In this document: piece after piece, positions 52,283 to 61,264 of the stretch
How the letters are laid out: the number at the start of each line of letters is the position of its first letter
Numbering within the stretch: position 1 is the stretch's first letter
DNA from: Halomicrococcus gelatinilyticus
GTDB taxonomy: Archaea > Halobacteriota > Halobacteria > Halobacteriales > Haladaptataceae
DNA length: 64,000 nt
NCBI GenBank assembly: GCA_024227995.1
Contig: CP100465.1
Span: forward strand, 2,108,001-2,172,000
Direction: 5' to 3'
The notes under the pieces: generated by a model
Databases searched by the model: none
Seen by the model: only the letters and a program-made list of their open reading frames with translations
What the model was told of the DNA's origin: nothing
Program-made: the position numbers and the translations under genes

Positions 52283-54622
52283 ATGAGTCGACGCCTGCGC
52301 CGGCTTCTTCCGAGACGGCTCCGACAGAGTTACGCGGCCACGTTCGCACTCACGCTCGCTGCGCTCGTGGTCGTGACCGGGGCGTTCGGGGGGTACATGT
52401 ACCTGCACGCCGGGTCCGTCCTCCAGGAGGACACGAAGTCGGAGTTGACGACGACGTCCGACATCGAGGCGGACCACGTCGATGCGTGGTTCACGCGGAA
52501 GCACCAGCGGTACGAGACGCTGCCGAAGTCGGTCGCCTTCCCCAACGACAACTACAAGCAGATCTCGACGCTGCTGACCGACGCGGTCCAGCAGAGCGAC
52601 CACGTCGAAGGGATGTACTACGTCGACCGAACGACGGGGGACGTCGTGCTCGATTCGGGGAGTCCAGTGCCGGTCACGGCGGAGGGGACGTTGCGAAAGG
52701 CGGTCGGCCAGCGCGTCTCTGCGGCGGCGAGCGAGGAGGTGAACTCGTCGGGGGCGTTCCGACTGTCGACCGACGGGTCACCGTTCGTGGTGTTCGTCGC
52801 GCCAGTGCCGGCCTACGAGCATCGGAGCCTCGTCGCGCTCGTGAACGTCGAGAGCCTGTCGGGGGCGTTGCTCGACGACGTCGAGGGTGAGGTCGTCGTC
52901 GTCGACGGCACCGGCCGGACCGTCATGGCGACCGACAACCGGTCGCTGCTCACCCGGGACGGCCTCGGCGTGACGTACGGGTCGTCGAAGGGGTTCACGA
53001 CGGCCAACGGCAGCGCGGTCGGGTACGCGCCGCTCGAATCTCGCGACTGGACCGTGACGACGCGACTCCCGACCAGCGAGGCGTTCGCCCTCCAGTCGGA
53101 CATCTCGACCCAGATACTCGCGCTCGTGGCGCTGACCCTGCTCTGTGCCGGACTCGTCGGTCTGACGATCGGACGCGGAACCGTCGGGGCGGTGCGTGAC
53201 CTCTCCGCCAGCGCCGAGCGCCTCCGCGACGGCGACCTCGACGACCCGATAGAGACCGACCGCGAGGACGAGATCGGCGACCTCTTCCGGGCCTTCGACG
53301 CCATGCGGCGCTCCCTCCGCGACGAGATACGCGAGGCCGAGCGAGCCAGAGAGCAGGCAGAGGACGCACGCGAGGAGGCCGAACGCTCGCGTCTCGACGC
53401 GGAGCAGGCCCAGGAGCGGACCGAACGCGCACAGCGCGACGCGGAACGGGCGCGCGAGGAGGCCGAACGGCTCAACGACCACCTCATCGACCGCGCCAGC
53501 GAGTACGGCGACGTCATGGCCGCCTGCGCGGAGGGCGACCTGACCCGCCGCATGGACCCCGACGCGCAGGTCGAGGCGCTGGCGGCGGTCGCCCACTCGT
53601 TCAACGCGATGATGGACGAACTCGAACGCACCGTGGGTGCCACCCGGGCGTTCGCGGCGACGGCGGACGAGGCGAGCGACGCGGCCGCCGAGCGCGTCGC
53701 CGCCGCGGCCGAGGCCAGCGAGACCGTCAGCGAGTCAGTCGCGGAGATATCCGCGGGGACCGACGAACAGGACCGGAACCTCCAGCGCGTCGCCGCCGAG
53801 ATGGAGGACCTCTCCTCGACCGTCGAGGAGGTGGCCGTCTCCGCGGACGAGGTGGCCGACCGCGCCGAGCGCGCCGTCGAGGTGGGTGCCGACGGCCGCG
53901 AGGCCGCCCGGGACGCGCTCGCGGAACTCGACGCCATCGAGGAGCGGACCGAGGAAGCGGTCGCGCGCATCGAGCACCTCGACGAGACGGTCGCCGAGAT
54001 AGAGGACGTGGTCGGTCTCATCGCCGAGGTGGCACAGGAGACGGACACCATCGCGCTGAACGCCTCCATCGAGGCCGCCCGCGCCGAGGAAGGCGGTGAG
54101 GGTTTCGCCGTCGTCGCCGAGGAGGTGAAGTCGCTCGCCGAGGAGGCCACGTCGGCGGCGGACGGCGTCGAGGAGCAGATCGCCGCGGTCCGTCGCCGGA
54201 CGGACGAGACGGTCGACGCGATGCACGAGACGCGCCAGCGCGTGGCCGACGGCAGCGACGCCATCTCCGGCGCGCTCTCCTCGCTCTCGGCGATCGAGGA
54301 CGAGATAGCCGACACGAACGCCGGCGTCCAGCAGATCGACGCCGCGACCGACGACGGCGCCGAGTCCGCCGCCGAGGTCGTCGCTATGGCCGAGGACGTC
54401 GCCGAAATCGCCGCGGAGATGACCGACGCCTCCGAACGCGCTGACGCCGTCGCCGACGAACAGACCGAGACCCTCGCGGCCGTCTCCGAGACGGTCGCGG
54501 ACCTCTCCGGGCGGACCGAACTGCTCCGTGACCGCCTCGCGACGTTCGAGGTGCGCGACGGGCGTGAGACGACTGGAGACGAGGGCGGCGAGACGGCCAG
54601 TCGCTCCCTGTCGAAGGGGTAG
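52283..54622 (+). CDS. Methyl-accepting chemotaxis transducer (Htr family)
   Basis: A 779-residue membrane transducer. TM1 at about 20-42, an extracellular sensor region (about 43-275, Cache-like), TM2 at about 276-298, a HAMP at about 300-350, a long coiled coil of Arg/Glu repeats (about 350-405), a second HAMP (about 415-465), and an MCP signalling domain with the hairpin tip 'EVAQETDTIALNASIEAARA' near 578-597. It should relay an external signal to CheA/CheW and the archaellum motor. No che genes are nearby, so it is an orphan receptor. ATG 52283; basic residues precede TM1. Confidence 0.92.
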   Translation: MSRRLRRLLPRRLRQSYAATFALTLAALVVVTGAFGGYMYLHAGSVLQEDTKSELTTTSDIEADHVDAWFTRKHQRYETLPKSVAFPNDNYKQISTLLTDAVQQSDHVEGMYYVDRTTGDVVLDSGSPVPVTAEGTLRKAVGQRVSAAASEEVNSSGAFRLSTDGSPFVVFVAPVPAYEHRSLVALVNVESLSGALLDDVEGEVVVVDGTGRTVMATDNRSLLTRDGLGVTYGSSKGFTTANGSAVGYAPLESRDWTVTTRLPTSEAFALQSDISTQILALVALTLLCAGLVGLTIGRGTVGAVRDLSASAERLRDGDLDDPIETDREDEIGDLFRAFDAMRRSLRDEIREAERAREQAEDAREEAERSRLDAEQAQERTERAQRDAERAREEAERLNDHLIDRASEYGDVMAACAEGDLTRRMDPDAQVEALAAVAHSFNAMMDELERTVGATRAFAATADEASDAAAERVAAAAEASETVSESVAEISAGTDEQDRNLQRVAAEMEDLSSTVEEVAVSADEVADRAERAVEVGADGREAARDALAELDAIEERTEEAVARIEHLDETVAEIEDVVGLIAEVAQETDTIALNASIEAARAEEGGEGFAVVAEEVKSLAEEATSAADGVEEQIAAVRRRTDETVDAMHETRQRVADGSDAISGALSSLSAIEDEIADTNAGVQQIDAATDDGAESAAEVVAMAEDVAEIAAEMTDASERADAVADEQTETLAAVSETVADLSGRTELLRDRLATFEVRDGRETTGDEGGETASRSLSKG

Positions 54623-54625
54623 CCC

Positions 54626-54865
54626 CTACACTCTCAGCCGTACCGCGTCCTCGGTGATGTCCGCGACGAAGTTGTCGTTGAGGTGATAGACCTCGCGGTT
54701 GACAGTGCCCGTCCAGCGGAGGTCCTCCAGGATGTCCCGGTCGGCCCCGGCGGCGACCTCGACGTACAGCGACCCGTGGTCGACGTGGTCGACGGTCCCG
54801 ATCTCGGTGCCGTCGGCCGCGACGACCCGCTTGCCCACGTGCTTGTCGGTGAACTCTGCCGTCAT
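54626..54865 (-). CDS. Small PRC-barrel-like protein
   Basis: A 79-residue protein starting MTAEFTDKHVGKRVVAADGTEIG. The beta-rich 'KRVVAADGTEIGTVDHVDHGSLYV' resembles a PRC-barrel half, followed by 'WTGTVNREVYHLNDNFVADI'. PRC-barrel proteins bind RNA or photosynthetic reaction-centre partners in other organisms; in haloarchaea the role is unknown. ATG 54865 is chosen; the upstream in-frame part is low-complexity. Confidence 0.7.
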   Translation of the reverse strand: MTAEFTDKHVGKRVVAADGTEIGTVDHVDHGSLYVEVAAGADRDILEDLRWTGTVNREVYHLNDNFVADITEDAVRLRV

Positions 54866-54953
54866 GCTCGACAGTTCGGCCCGCGCCCTCGTGTGCGTTC
54901 GGGCCGCGTTCGAGCGCTGTCCCGGCCGAAACCGTTTTCTAGATGATATCTGA

Positions 54954-55313
54954 ACGGCTGTTCTGGACGAACGAGAGCCCGCGGCGGTCCGCGAGACCGT
55001 CCTGGGGAACGCCGAGGCCCTGCTCGCGGACGTCGAGGCGCGGTGGGGCGACGTCACGCGCCTCGACCCGCTCGTCGTCTCGCCGCTCTCCGGCGACGAC
55101 GGGCCGTTTCCGGCGAGTGCGGCGGCGTTCCGCGACCGGTTCTACCCCTACGCGGCGGGGGCCGTCGTCACCGACGACGCGGGTCGCCTCCTGTGCGTCG
55201 ACAGCGAAGTCGCGGACGTCGCGTGGTTCGCCCCCGACGAACTGCCGGACCTCCGGGAGTACGACTGGATCGCCGCACACCTCTCGGCGGTCGACGGGAC
55301 GGCGACTCAGTAG
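54954..55313 (+). pseudogene. Nudix hydrolase remnant without the Nudix box
   Basis: The open frame from the stop at 54951 to the TAG at 55311 has no standard start codon near its beginning ('[20 protein letters not shown]'). It reads '[20 protein letters not shown]', the usual opening of a haloarchaeal Nudix protein, then jumps straight to '[18 protein letters not shown]', the usual ending. The stretch that should carry the GX5EX7REUXEEXGU box is absent, apparently deleted. The 3' end overlaps the convergent kinase gene by seven bases. Confidence 0.65.
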
Positions 55314-56149
55314 CCGAGGCGGTCGAGCGTCCCCGCGAGCCGGTCCGGGTAGGGGTCGCCGAAGTAGTAGACGTGGACGAGCAGCGGGTAGAGTACGTAC
55401 ACGTCCCGGCGTTCGTCGAACCCAGGGTCGATACCCCGCCGGGCGTCGTAGCGGTCGAAGAAGACGTCCCCGAAGGTGTCGGTCCAGTCGACGTACGCGA
55501 GTTCGACCTCCGCGTGGGCGTAGTAGGTCGCCGGGTCGAGGAACGCCGCCACCCTGCCGTCGCGCGCGAGGACGTTGTTCGTCCAGACGTCGCCGTGGAT
55601 CAGCGACGGGGCGTCCGGTTCGACCAGCAGGGCGTCGCAGTCCTCGGCGACCGACAGGACGCGCTCGTGGAGGGCCGGCGTGAGTCGCCCGGCGTCGCGG
55701 GCCACCTCGGCGGCGTACCGGAGCCGCCGGTCGCGGTAGAACGCGACCCAGGAGTCGGTCCACGGGTTCGGCTGGCGCAGCGTCCCGGTGAGCGTGTCGC
55801 GCTCGAAGCCGAACGCCGGCGCGGTCGTCCGGTGAAGCGCCGCGAGGTGGTCGGCGGCGTCGCGCTCGACCGACGGGGAGATCTCCGCGTCCCCCTCGAC
55901 GTACTCCAGCAGGAGCAGGTCGTCGGTAGCGGATTCCACTGCGGGGACGGGGAGGCCGGCGTCGCCGAGGTGGGTCAGCATCTCGCTTTCGACGGAGAGG
56001 GGCGTCTCGCCGGTCTTCGCCACGAGCGGGTCGCGGTCGGCGAAGTCGACGCGGTAGACGGTGCCGATCTCGCCGCCGTCGAGTTCGACGAGCGCCGTGG
56101 GTCGGTCGCCGGTGCGGTCGGCGACGCGGTCTGCGAGGTCGGTCGGCAT
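55307..56149 (-). CDS. Fructosamine kinase / phosphotransferase family protein
   Basis: A 280-residue protein-kinase-like-fold enzyme. Lys45 in '[11 protein letters not shown]' is the ATP-binding lysine position, '[12 protein letters not shown]' (His185, Asp187) is the catalytic loop, and Asp205 in '[10 protein letters not shown]' binds metal. The sequence order and the '[12 protein letters not shown]' region match fructosamine-3-kinase-related kinases, which phosphorylate ketosamine adducts on proteins so they can be removed. The exact substrate in archaea is unknown. The start is ATG 56149. Confidence 0.85.
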   Translation of the reverse strand: MPTDLADRVADRTGDRPTALVELDGGEIGTVYRVDFADRDPLVAKTGETPLSVESEMLTHLGDAGLPVPAVESATDDLLLLEYVEGDAEISPSVERDAADHLAALHRTTAPAFGFERDTLTGTLRQPNPWTDSWVAFYRDRRLRYAAEVARDAGRLTPALHERVLSVAEDCDALLVEPDAPSLIHGDVWTNNVLARDGRVAAFLDPATYYAHAEVELAYVDWTDTFGDVFFDRYDARRGIDPGFDERRDVYVLYPLLVHVYYFGDPYPDRLAGTLDRLGY

Positions 56150-56436
56150 CGAGCGGTCGTTCTCGTCCGGGGTACGTAACTCGTCCGTCCGCGGAGCGCC
56201 TCGCCGGTGGTGCTTGGCCGGGACAGTAAAACCGTGACCACCTCGAAAGCCCCGCCCACCGTCGGTCGGTCGAGCGGCCGATACAGATGGACTGGATGAG
56301 GCGGCTTGAGGAGAGCGGTCCGCGAGAGCACGCGACCGAAGCGAGCGCGTAATGAGGGCACGCTCACGAACGAGACGTCGGGAAACTGTGCAAGCTTCAC
56401 GGCAAAGCCTATACTGTCACTAACCCAACTCGATAC

Positions 56437-56655
56437 ATGGCCGTCTTCCCGCTTACACCGAAGGAACTCCAGATACTACGAATTCTCTTCGTAATCCCTG
56501 TCCTCGTCGGTATCGTCGGGCGTGCGCTCGCTGGCGGTTCCGCACTGGAAGCTGTCGCTGTAGGCGGCGTGCTTGGCGGACTGTACTTCTTGCCACTCGC
56601 ACTCATCTACTTCGTGTATCTGTTCGGGAAGCGCCGCTCGACGAAGCACACCTGA
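56437..56655 (+). CDS. Small membrane protein, unknown
   Basis: A 72-residue protein with two membrane segments ('ILRILFVIPVLVGIVGRAL', 'GGLYFLPLALIYFVYLF') and a basic tail 'GKRRSTKHT'. The first residues 'MAVFPLTPKELQ' are typical of a leaderless small gene. GC content is lower than the neighbours. No family is recognised. The preceding 290-base gap shows no gene. Confidence 0.6.
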   Translation: MAVFPLTPKELQILRILFVIPVLVGIVGRALAGGSALEAVAVGGVLGGLYFLPLALIYFVYLFGKRRSTKHT

Positions 56656-56804
56656 CCCGATCCCGCTGTGACCGATACGCGCCCCGTATTCGGCACGAAC
56701 TCAGAAACCCAACCTTGCTGATGGTTTCGACGAGACTTCGGATTCGAACATCGCCGCGTCGACCGGGCAAGCGTTTTTATAGGGTGACGAGCATACGAGT
56801 CGGT

Positions 56805-56855
56805 ATGCGACGGAGGGTCCGTCCGGCGGCGATGCGTATGCGTGGCCAGCAGTAG
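56805..56855 (+). CDS. Leaderless 16-residue micro-ORF with overlapping stem-loops, upstream of metG
   Basis: A 'TTTTTATA' box at 56774-56781 is centred 27 bases before ATG 56805, which opens MRRRVRPAAMRMRGQQ and stops at 56853. Inside the frame GGAGGGTCC (56812-56820) can pair with GGACCCTCC (56864-56872), while the overlapping GGTCCG (56816-56821) can pair instead with CGGACC (56874-56879): two mutually exclusive helices, the layout of an attenuator. Three Met in 16 residues precede a methionyl-tRNA synthetase gene, but that gene appears to have its own promoter, so a link is unproven. Confidence 0.45.
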   Translation: MRRRVRPAAMRMRGQQ

Positions 56856-56983
56856 CGCCGAGTGGACCCTCCCGGACCGACGCGCGGCCGGTTCTGCGGT
56901 GGTGAAACTCGGCTGACCGGGCACCGCTTTCCAGCCACTGCGTACTCACCGAACCACGACAGATGCGAGAGACACCGAAACCG

Positions 56984-57000
56984 GCGGGTTTTACACCCGC
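56984..57000 (+). promoter_or_regulatory. metG promoter with flanking inverted repeat
   Basis: TTTTACA (56989-56995) is centred 27 bases before ATG 57019, so the metG transcript should be leaderless. The box is bracketed by GCGGGT (56984-56989) and ACCCGC (56995-57000), a six-base inverted repeat that may be an operator. Confidence 0.5.
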
Positions 57001-57018
57001 AACGAAGGAGTTGATAGC

Positions 57019-59130
57019 ATGAGCCACGACGACTATCCGACCGACGACCCCGCGGTGGTGACCTGCGGGCTCCCCTACGCCAACGGCGACCTGCACATCG
57101 GTCACCTGCGGACGTACGTCAGCGGCGACGTCACGTCGCGCGCGCTGCGAAAGCTGGGCCAGGAGACGGCGTTCGTCTCCGGGTCCGACATGCACGGCAC
57201 CCCGGTGGCCGTCAACGCCGAGGAGGAGGGCGTCACGCCACGTGAGTTCGCGCTCCGTCACCACGAGAAGTACGAGGAGACGTTCCCGAAGTTCAACGTC
57301 GAGTTCGACAACTACGGCCACACGGACGACGAGACGAACACGGAGCTCACCCGCGACATCGTCCGCACGCTCGACGAGGAGGGGTACGTCTACGAGAAGG
57401 AGATCAAGGTCGCCTGGGACCCCATCGAGGACGAACCGCTGCCCGACCGCTACGTCGAGGGCACCTGCCCGTACTGCGGCGCGAAGGCGCGCGGCGACGA
57501 GTGCGACGAGGGCTGCGGCCGCCACCTCGAACCCGGCGAGATAGAGGATCCCCACAGCATCCGGACGGGCAATCCCGCGGAGTACCGCGACCGCGAGCAC
57601 CGGTTCTTCCGCGTCTCGGAACTGCAGGAGTACCTCCAGGGGTTCATCGACCGCCTCGAAGGCACCAGCAACGCCCGCAACCAGCCCCGCGAGTGGATCG
57701 AGGGCGAACTCCAGGACTGGTGTATCACCCGCGACATGGACTGGGGCATCGACTACCCCGACAGCGACGCGTCGGAGGGGCATCGAGACGGAGACGGCGA
57801 AGCCGTCGACGAGGACGCAGACGACCTGGTCCTGTACGTCTGGGTCGACGCTCCCATCGAGTACATCGCCTCGACGAAGCAGTACACCGAGCGCGTCGGC
57901 CCCGGGGAGTACGACTGGGAGCAGGTCTGGAGGGAGGAGGGAGAGATAATCCACATCATCGGCCGCGACATCATCCAGCACCACACCGTCTTCTGGCCGG
58001 CGATGCTCCACGTCGCGGGGTACAACGAGCCCCGCGCCGTCGTCGCCAGCGGGTTCGTCAACCTGAACGGCAAGGGCTTCTCGACGAGTCGCAACCGCGC
58101 CGTCTGGGCCGACGACTACCTCGCGGAGGGGTTCCATCCGGACCTCGTCCGCTACTACCTCACGACGACCGGCGGCTTCCAGCAGGACGTCGACTTCTCG
58201 TGGGACCGCTTCCAGGAGCGGGTCAACGGCGAACTCGTCGGCGCGGTCGGTAACTTCGCCTACCGCTCGCTTTTGTTCGCCGCGCGCAACTTCGACGGGA
58301 CGCCGGACGCCGGGGTCTCAGACGAGGTCCGCGAGCGCATCGAGGAAGCCGTCGACGAGTTCCGGGCGGCGGTCAACGACTACTCGCTCAAGCGACTCGG
58401 CGAGGCCGCCACCGCGCTCGCGGCGTTCGGCAACGAGTACATCCAGCGCAACGAGCCCTGGAAGCTGACCGACGACGACCCCGAGCGGGCCGCCCAGGTC
58501 ATCCGCGACTGCGTCCAGATCGCGAAGGCGCTGGCCGTGCTGCTCGCCCCGGTCCTGCCCGGCAAGGCCGACGAGCTCTGGTCGCAACTCGGCGAGGACG
58601 GCTCCGTCCACGACGTCGCGGTCGAGGCCGCCCTCGAAGCGCCGCCGGCCGACTTCGGCGAGCCGTCGGAGCTGTTCGAGAAGATCGAGGACGAGCGCGT
58701 CGAGGAGCTGAACGAGAACCTGCAGGAGCGCATCGAAGCGGCTACGGCGGACGAGGAGAAAGCGGACGACGAGGACGAAGACATGAGCGAGGACATCGAA
58801 CCCATCGACGACGAACGCATCGGCTTCGAAGAGTTCCAGGACCTCGACCTGCGGGTCGCCCGCATCGAGGACGCCGAGCCCATCGAGGGCGCGGACGACC
58901 TCGTCAAGCTGACGGTCGACGTCGGCGTCGAACAGCGCCAGATCGTCGCCGGCATCAAGCAACTCCACGACCTGGACGACCTTCCGGGGACGAAGATCGT
59001 CGTCGTCGCCAACCTCGAGAAGGCCGAGCTGTTCGGCACCGAGAGCAACGGCATGCTGCTCGCGGCGGGCGAGCAGGCCGACCTGCTGACGACCTACGGC
59101 GACGCCGAACCCGGCACGAAGATCAAGTGA
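57019..59130 (+). CDS. metG: Methionyl-tRNA synthetase
   Basis: A 703-residue class I synthetase that charges tRNA-Met. The HIGH motif is 'DLHIGHLRTYV' (26-29); the KMSKS loop is present as 'LNGKGFSTSRNRAVW' near 352. A zinc knuckle 'CPYCGAKARGDECDEGC' lies near 150. An acidic linker (about 570-600) joins a C-terminal tRNA-binding (Arc1p/EMAP-like) domain, 'FQDLDLRVARIEDAEP' to the end. The start is ATG 57019. Confidence 0.96.
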   Translation: MSHDDYPTDDPAVVTCGLPYANGDLHIGHLRTYVSGDVTSRALRKLGQETAFVSGSDMHGTPVAVNAEEEGVTPREFALRHHEKYEETFPKFNVEFDNYGHTDDETNTELTRDIVRTLDEEGYVYEKEIKVAWDPIEDEPLPDRYVEGTCPYCGAKARGDECDEGCGRHLEPGEIEDPHSIRTGNPAEYRDREHRFFRVSELQEYLQGFIDRLEGTSNARNQPREWIEGELQDWCITRDMDWGIDYPDSDASEGHRDGDGEAVDEDADDLVLYVWVDAPIEYIASTKQYTERVGPGEYDWEQVWREEGEIIHIIGRDIIQHHTVFWPAMLHVAGYNEPRAVVASGFVNLNGKGFSTSRNRAVWADDYLAEGFHPDLVRYYLTTTGGFQQDVDFSWDRFQERVNGELVGAVGNFAYRSLLFAARNFDGTPDAGVSDEVRERIEEAVDEFRAAVNDYSLKRLGEAATALAAFGNEYIQRNEPWKLTDDDPERAAQVIRDCVQIAKALAVLLAPVLPGKADELWSQLGEDGSVHDVAVEAALEAPPADFGEPSELFEKIEDERVEELNENLQERIEAATADEEKADDEDEDMSEDIEPIDDERIGFEEFQDLDLRVARIEDAEPIEGADDLVKLTVDVGVEQRQIVAGIKQLHDLDDLPGTKIVVVANLEKAELFGTESNGMLLAAGEQADLLTTYGDAEPGTKIK

Positions 59131-59223
59131 GAACGCCGTCCGCGACGGCTCCGGACACCCCGATTTTACACTCGAACCCGAGTTAACACTGGCTTTTTCA
59201 CGTGGCCTGGCGAACGTGCAAGC

Positions 59224-61011
59224 ATGAGAAACGCGAAGATCGTCTGCACGCTCGGCCCCGCGTCGAGCGACCGGAGCACGGTCAGGAACCTGGCGGAGGC
59301 CGGGATGACCGTCGCCCGGATCAACGCCAGCCACGGAACCCGCGAGGACCGCGCCGACCTCATCGACACGGTGCGACGGGTCGACGAGGCGACGTCGCAG
59401 CCGCTCGCTGTGATGCTCGACCTCCAGGGTCCCGAGATCCGCACCGCCCCAACCGACGAGCCGGTCCACCTCGAGACCGGTTCGACCGTCCGGTTCGTCC
59501 CGGGCGACGAGGTGACGGCCGACGCGGTCGGTATCTCGGTCTCCCTCTCGAACGCCGACCCGGGCGACCGCATCCTGCTCGACGACGGTCGCATCGAGAC
59601 GGTCGTCGACCACGTCGAGGGCGAGGACGTCGTCGTCCGCGTCGAGAACGGCGGCGACCTGGCGAGCCGCAAGGGGGTCAACGTCCCCGGCGTCGAACTC
59701 GGCCTCGACACCGTCACGGAGAAGGACCGCGAGGACCTGCGGCTCGCCGCCGGCGAGCGTCCCGGGCAGGACGCGACGGTGGACGACCTCGAACGGACGG
59801 TCGACTTCGTCGCTGCGAGCTTCGTCCGCGACGCCGACGACGTGCTGGCGGTGAACAAGGTCCTGGAGGACCTCGGTGCCGACGTTCCCATCGTCGCGAA
59901 GATCGAGCGCCGCGGCGCGGTCGAGAACCTCGGCGAGATCATCGACGCCGCCTACGGCGTGATGGTCGCCCGCGGCGACCTCGGCGTCGAGTGCCCGATG
60001 GAGGACGTGCCGATGATCCAGAAGCGCATCATCCGTAACTGCCAGGCCGAGGGCGTCCCCGTCATCACCGCGACCGAGATGCTCGACTCGATGGTCCACG
60101 CGCCGCGGCCGACGCGCGCGGAGGCGTCCGACGTCGCCAACGCCGTGCTCGACGGCACGGACGCGGTGATGCTCTCCGGCGAGACGGCGGTCGGCGACCA
60201 CCCCGTGCGCGTCGTGGAGGCGATGGACCGCATCGTCCGCGAGGTCGAGTCCAGCGGCGAGTACGACGAGACGCTCGAACAGCGGGTCCCGACCGCCGAC
60301 GACACCCGCACGGACGCCCTGGCGCGCTCGGCGCGCTACCTCGCCCGCGACATCGGCGCGAGCGCCATCGTCGCGGCCAGCGAATCCGGCTACACCGCGC
60401 TGAAGGTGGCGAAGTTCCGCCCGCCAGTCCCCGTCGTGGCGACGACCCCGAACCACCGTGTGCGCCGCGAACTCGCGCTCTCCTGGGGCGTCAACGCCCA
60501 GTACTCCGACCTCGGCGACAGCGTCGAGACCATCATCGACGACGGCGTGCAGGCCGCCCTCGACGCCGGCGTCGCCGAGAGCGGCGACACGGTGGTCGTC
60601 CTCTCTGGCATGATGAGCGAACTCGACACCCAGGACGCGACGAACATGCTGAAGGTTCACGTCGCGGCCGAGACCATCGCCACCGGCCGCAGCGTCGTCC
60701 GGGGCCAGACCGTCGGTCCCGTCGAGCGCACGGCGACCGGCGACCTCACCGGCATCCCGGAGGGCACCATCCTCGTCCTCGACCCCGACTTCGACGGCGA
60801 GTTCACCGGCGACGCGACGCGGCTGGCGGGCATCGTCGACGCCCGTCCCGGCATGACCGGCTACCCGGCGATGATCGCCCGCGAACTGGAGATTCCGATG
60901 ATAAGCGGTGCGCCGCTGGGGGCCCGCGTCGGCGACGGCGACGTCGTCACCCTGAACGCCGAGCGTGGCGTCGTCTACGACGGCGACGTCCGCTCGCGCG
61001 AGCGACGCTGA
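59224..61011 (+). CDS. pyk: Pyruvate kinase with C-terminal PEP-utilising domain
   Basis: A 595-residue enzyme converting PEP and ADP to pyruvate and ATP, the last step of glycolysis. The start 'AKIVCTLGPASSDRSTVRNL' and 'GMTVARINASHGT' are family hallmarks; the active-site block 'IVAKIERRGAVENLGEI', 'VMVARGDLGVE' and 'ITATEMLDSM' follow. Residues about 490-590 are an extra PEP-utiliser mobile-domain-like C-terminus ('GTILVLDPDFDGEFTG'), known in some bacterial and halophilic enzymes. ATG 59224 has a 'CTTTTTCAC' box 27 bases upstream. Confidence 0.95.
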   Translation: MRNAKIVCTLGPASSDRSTVRNLAEAGMTVARINASHGTREDRADLIDTVRRVDEATSQPLAVMLDLQGPEIRTAPTDEPVHLETGSTVRFVPGDEVTADAVGISVSLSNADPGDRILLDDGRIETVVDHVEGEDVVVRVENGGDLASRKGVNVPGVELGLDTVTEKDREDLRLAAGERPGQDATVDDLERTVDFVAASFVRDADDVLAVNKVLEDLGADVPIVAKIERRGAVENLGEIIDAAYGVMVARGDLGVECPMEDVPMIQKRIIRNCQAEGVPVITATEMLDSMVHAPRPTRAEASDVANAVLDGTDAVMLSGETAVGDHPVRVVEAMDRIVREVESSGEYDETLEQRVPTADDTRTDALARSARYLARDIGASAIVAASESGYTALKVAKFRPPVPVVATTPNHRVRRELALSWGVNAQYSDLGDSVETIIDDGVQAALDAGVAESGDTVVVLSGMMSELDTQDATNMLKVHVAAETIATGRSVVRGQTVGPVERTATGDLTGIPEGTILVLDPDFDGEFTGDATRLAGIVDARPGMTGYPAMIARELEIPMISGAPLGARVGDGDVVTLNAERGVVYDGDVRSRERR

Positions 61012-61061
61012 GCGACTGTCGAGCCGGTCGCCTTTTGTTGCGCCGGCCCGTACCGGCATCC

Positions 61062-61232
61062 ATGTCCGACTGGAAGTACGACCTCGACGAGGTCGGCGAC
61101 GATGCGTCCCCGACCGCGGACGAGCGGGACGAACCGCTCGAACCCGGCTCGCCGTCGATAGAGAACGCGGCGTTCGTCCTGCTCGGCGTGCTCTCGATGC
61201 TGCTCGTCTTCGTCCGCATCCTCGTCTTCTGA
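61062..61232 (+). CDS. Small single-helix membrane protein (DUF7312-type)
   Basis: A 56-residue protein, MSDWKYDLDEVGDDAS at the start, with an acidic N-terminus and one membrane helix 'AAFVLLGVLSMLLVFVRIL' at the end. Similar proteins occur widely in haloarchaea with no known function. ATG 61062 is clear; the frame above it is poor. It follows pyk by 50 bases. Confidence 0.7.
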   Translation: MSDWKYDLDEVGDDASPTADERDEPLEPGSPSIENAAFVLLGVLSMLLVFVRILVF

Positions 61233-61264
61233 GCCGGGGCGACCGCGTAGCCGCCCTGTTCCGT

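Noticed and set aside
58318..61059. Very long open frame (over 900 codons) on the minus strand, opposite metG and pyk
   Set aside because: In GC-rich haloarchaeal DNA stop codons are rare in antisense frames. The translated text is Arg/Val/Asp-biased with no motif, while the plus strand encodes two well-known enzymes.
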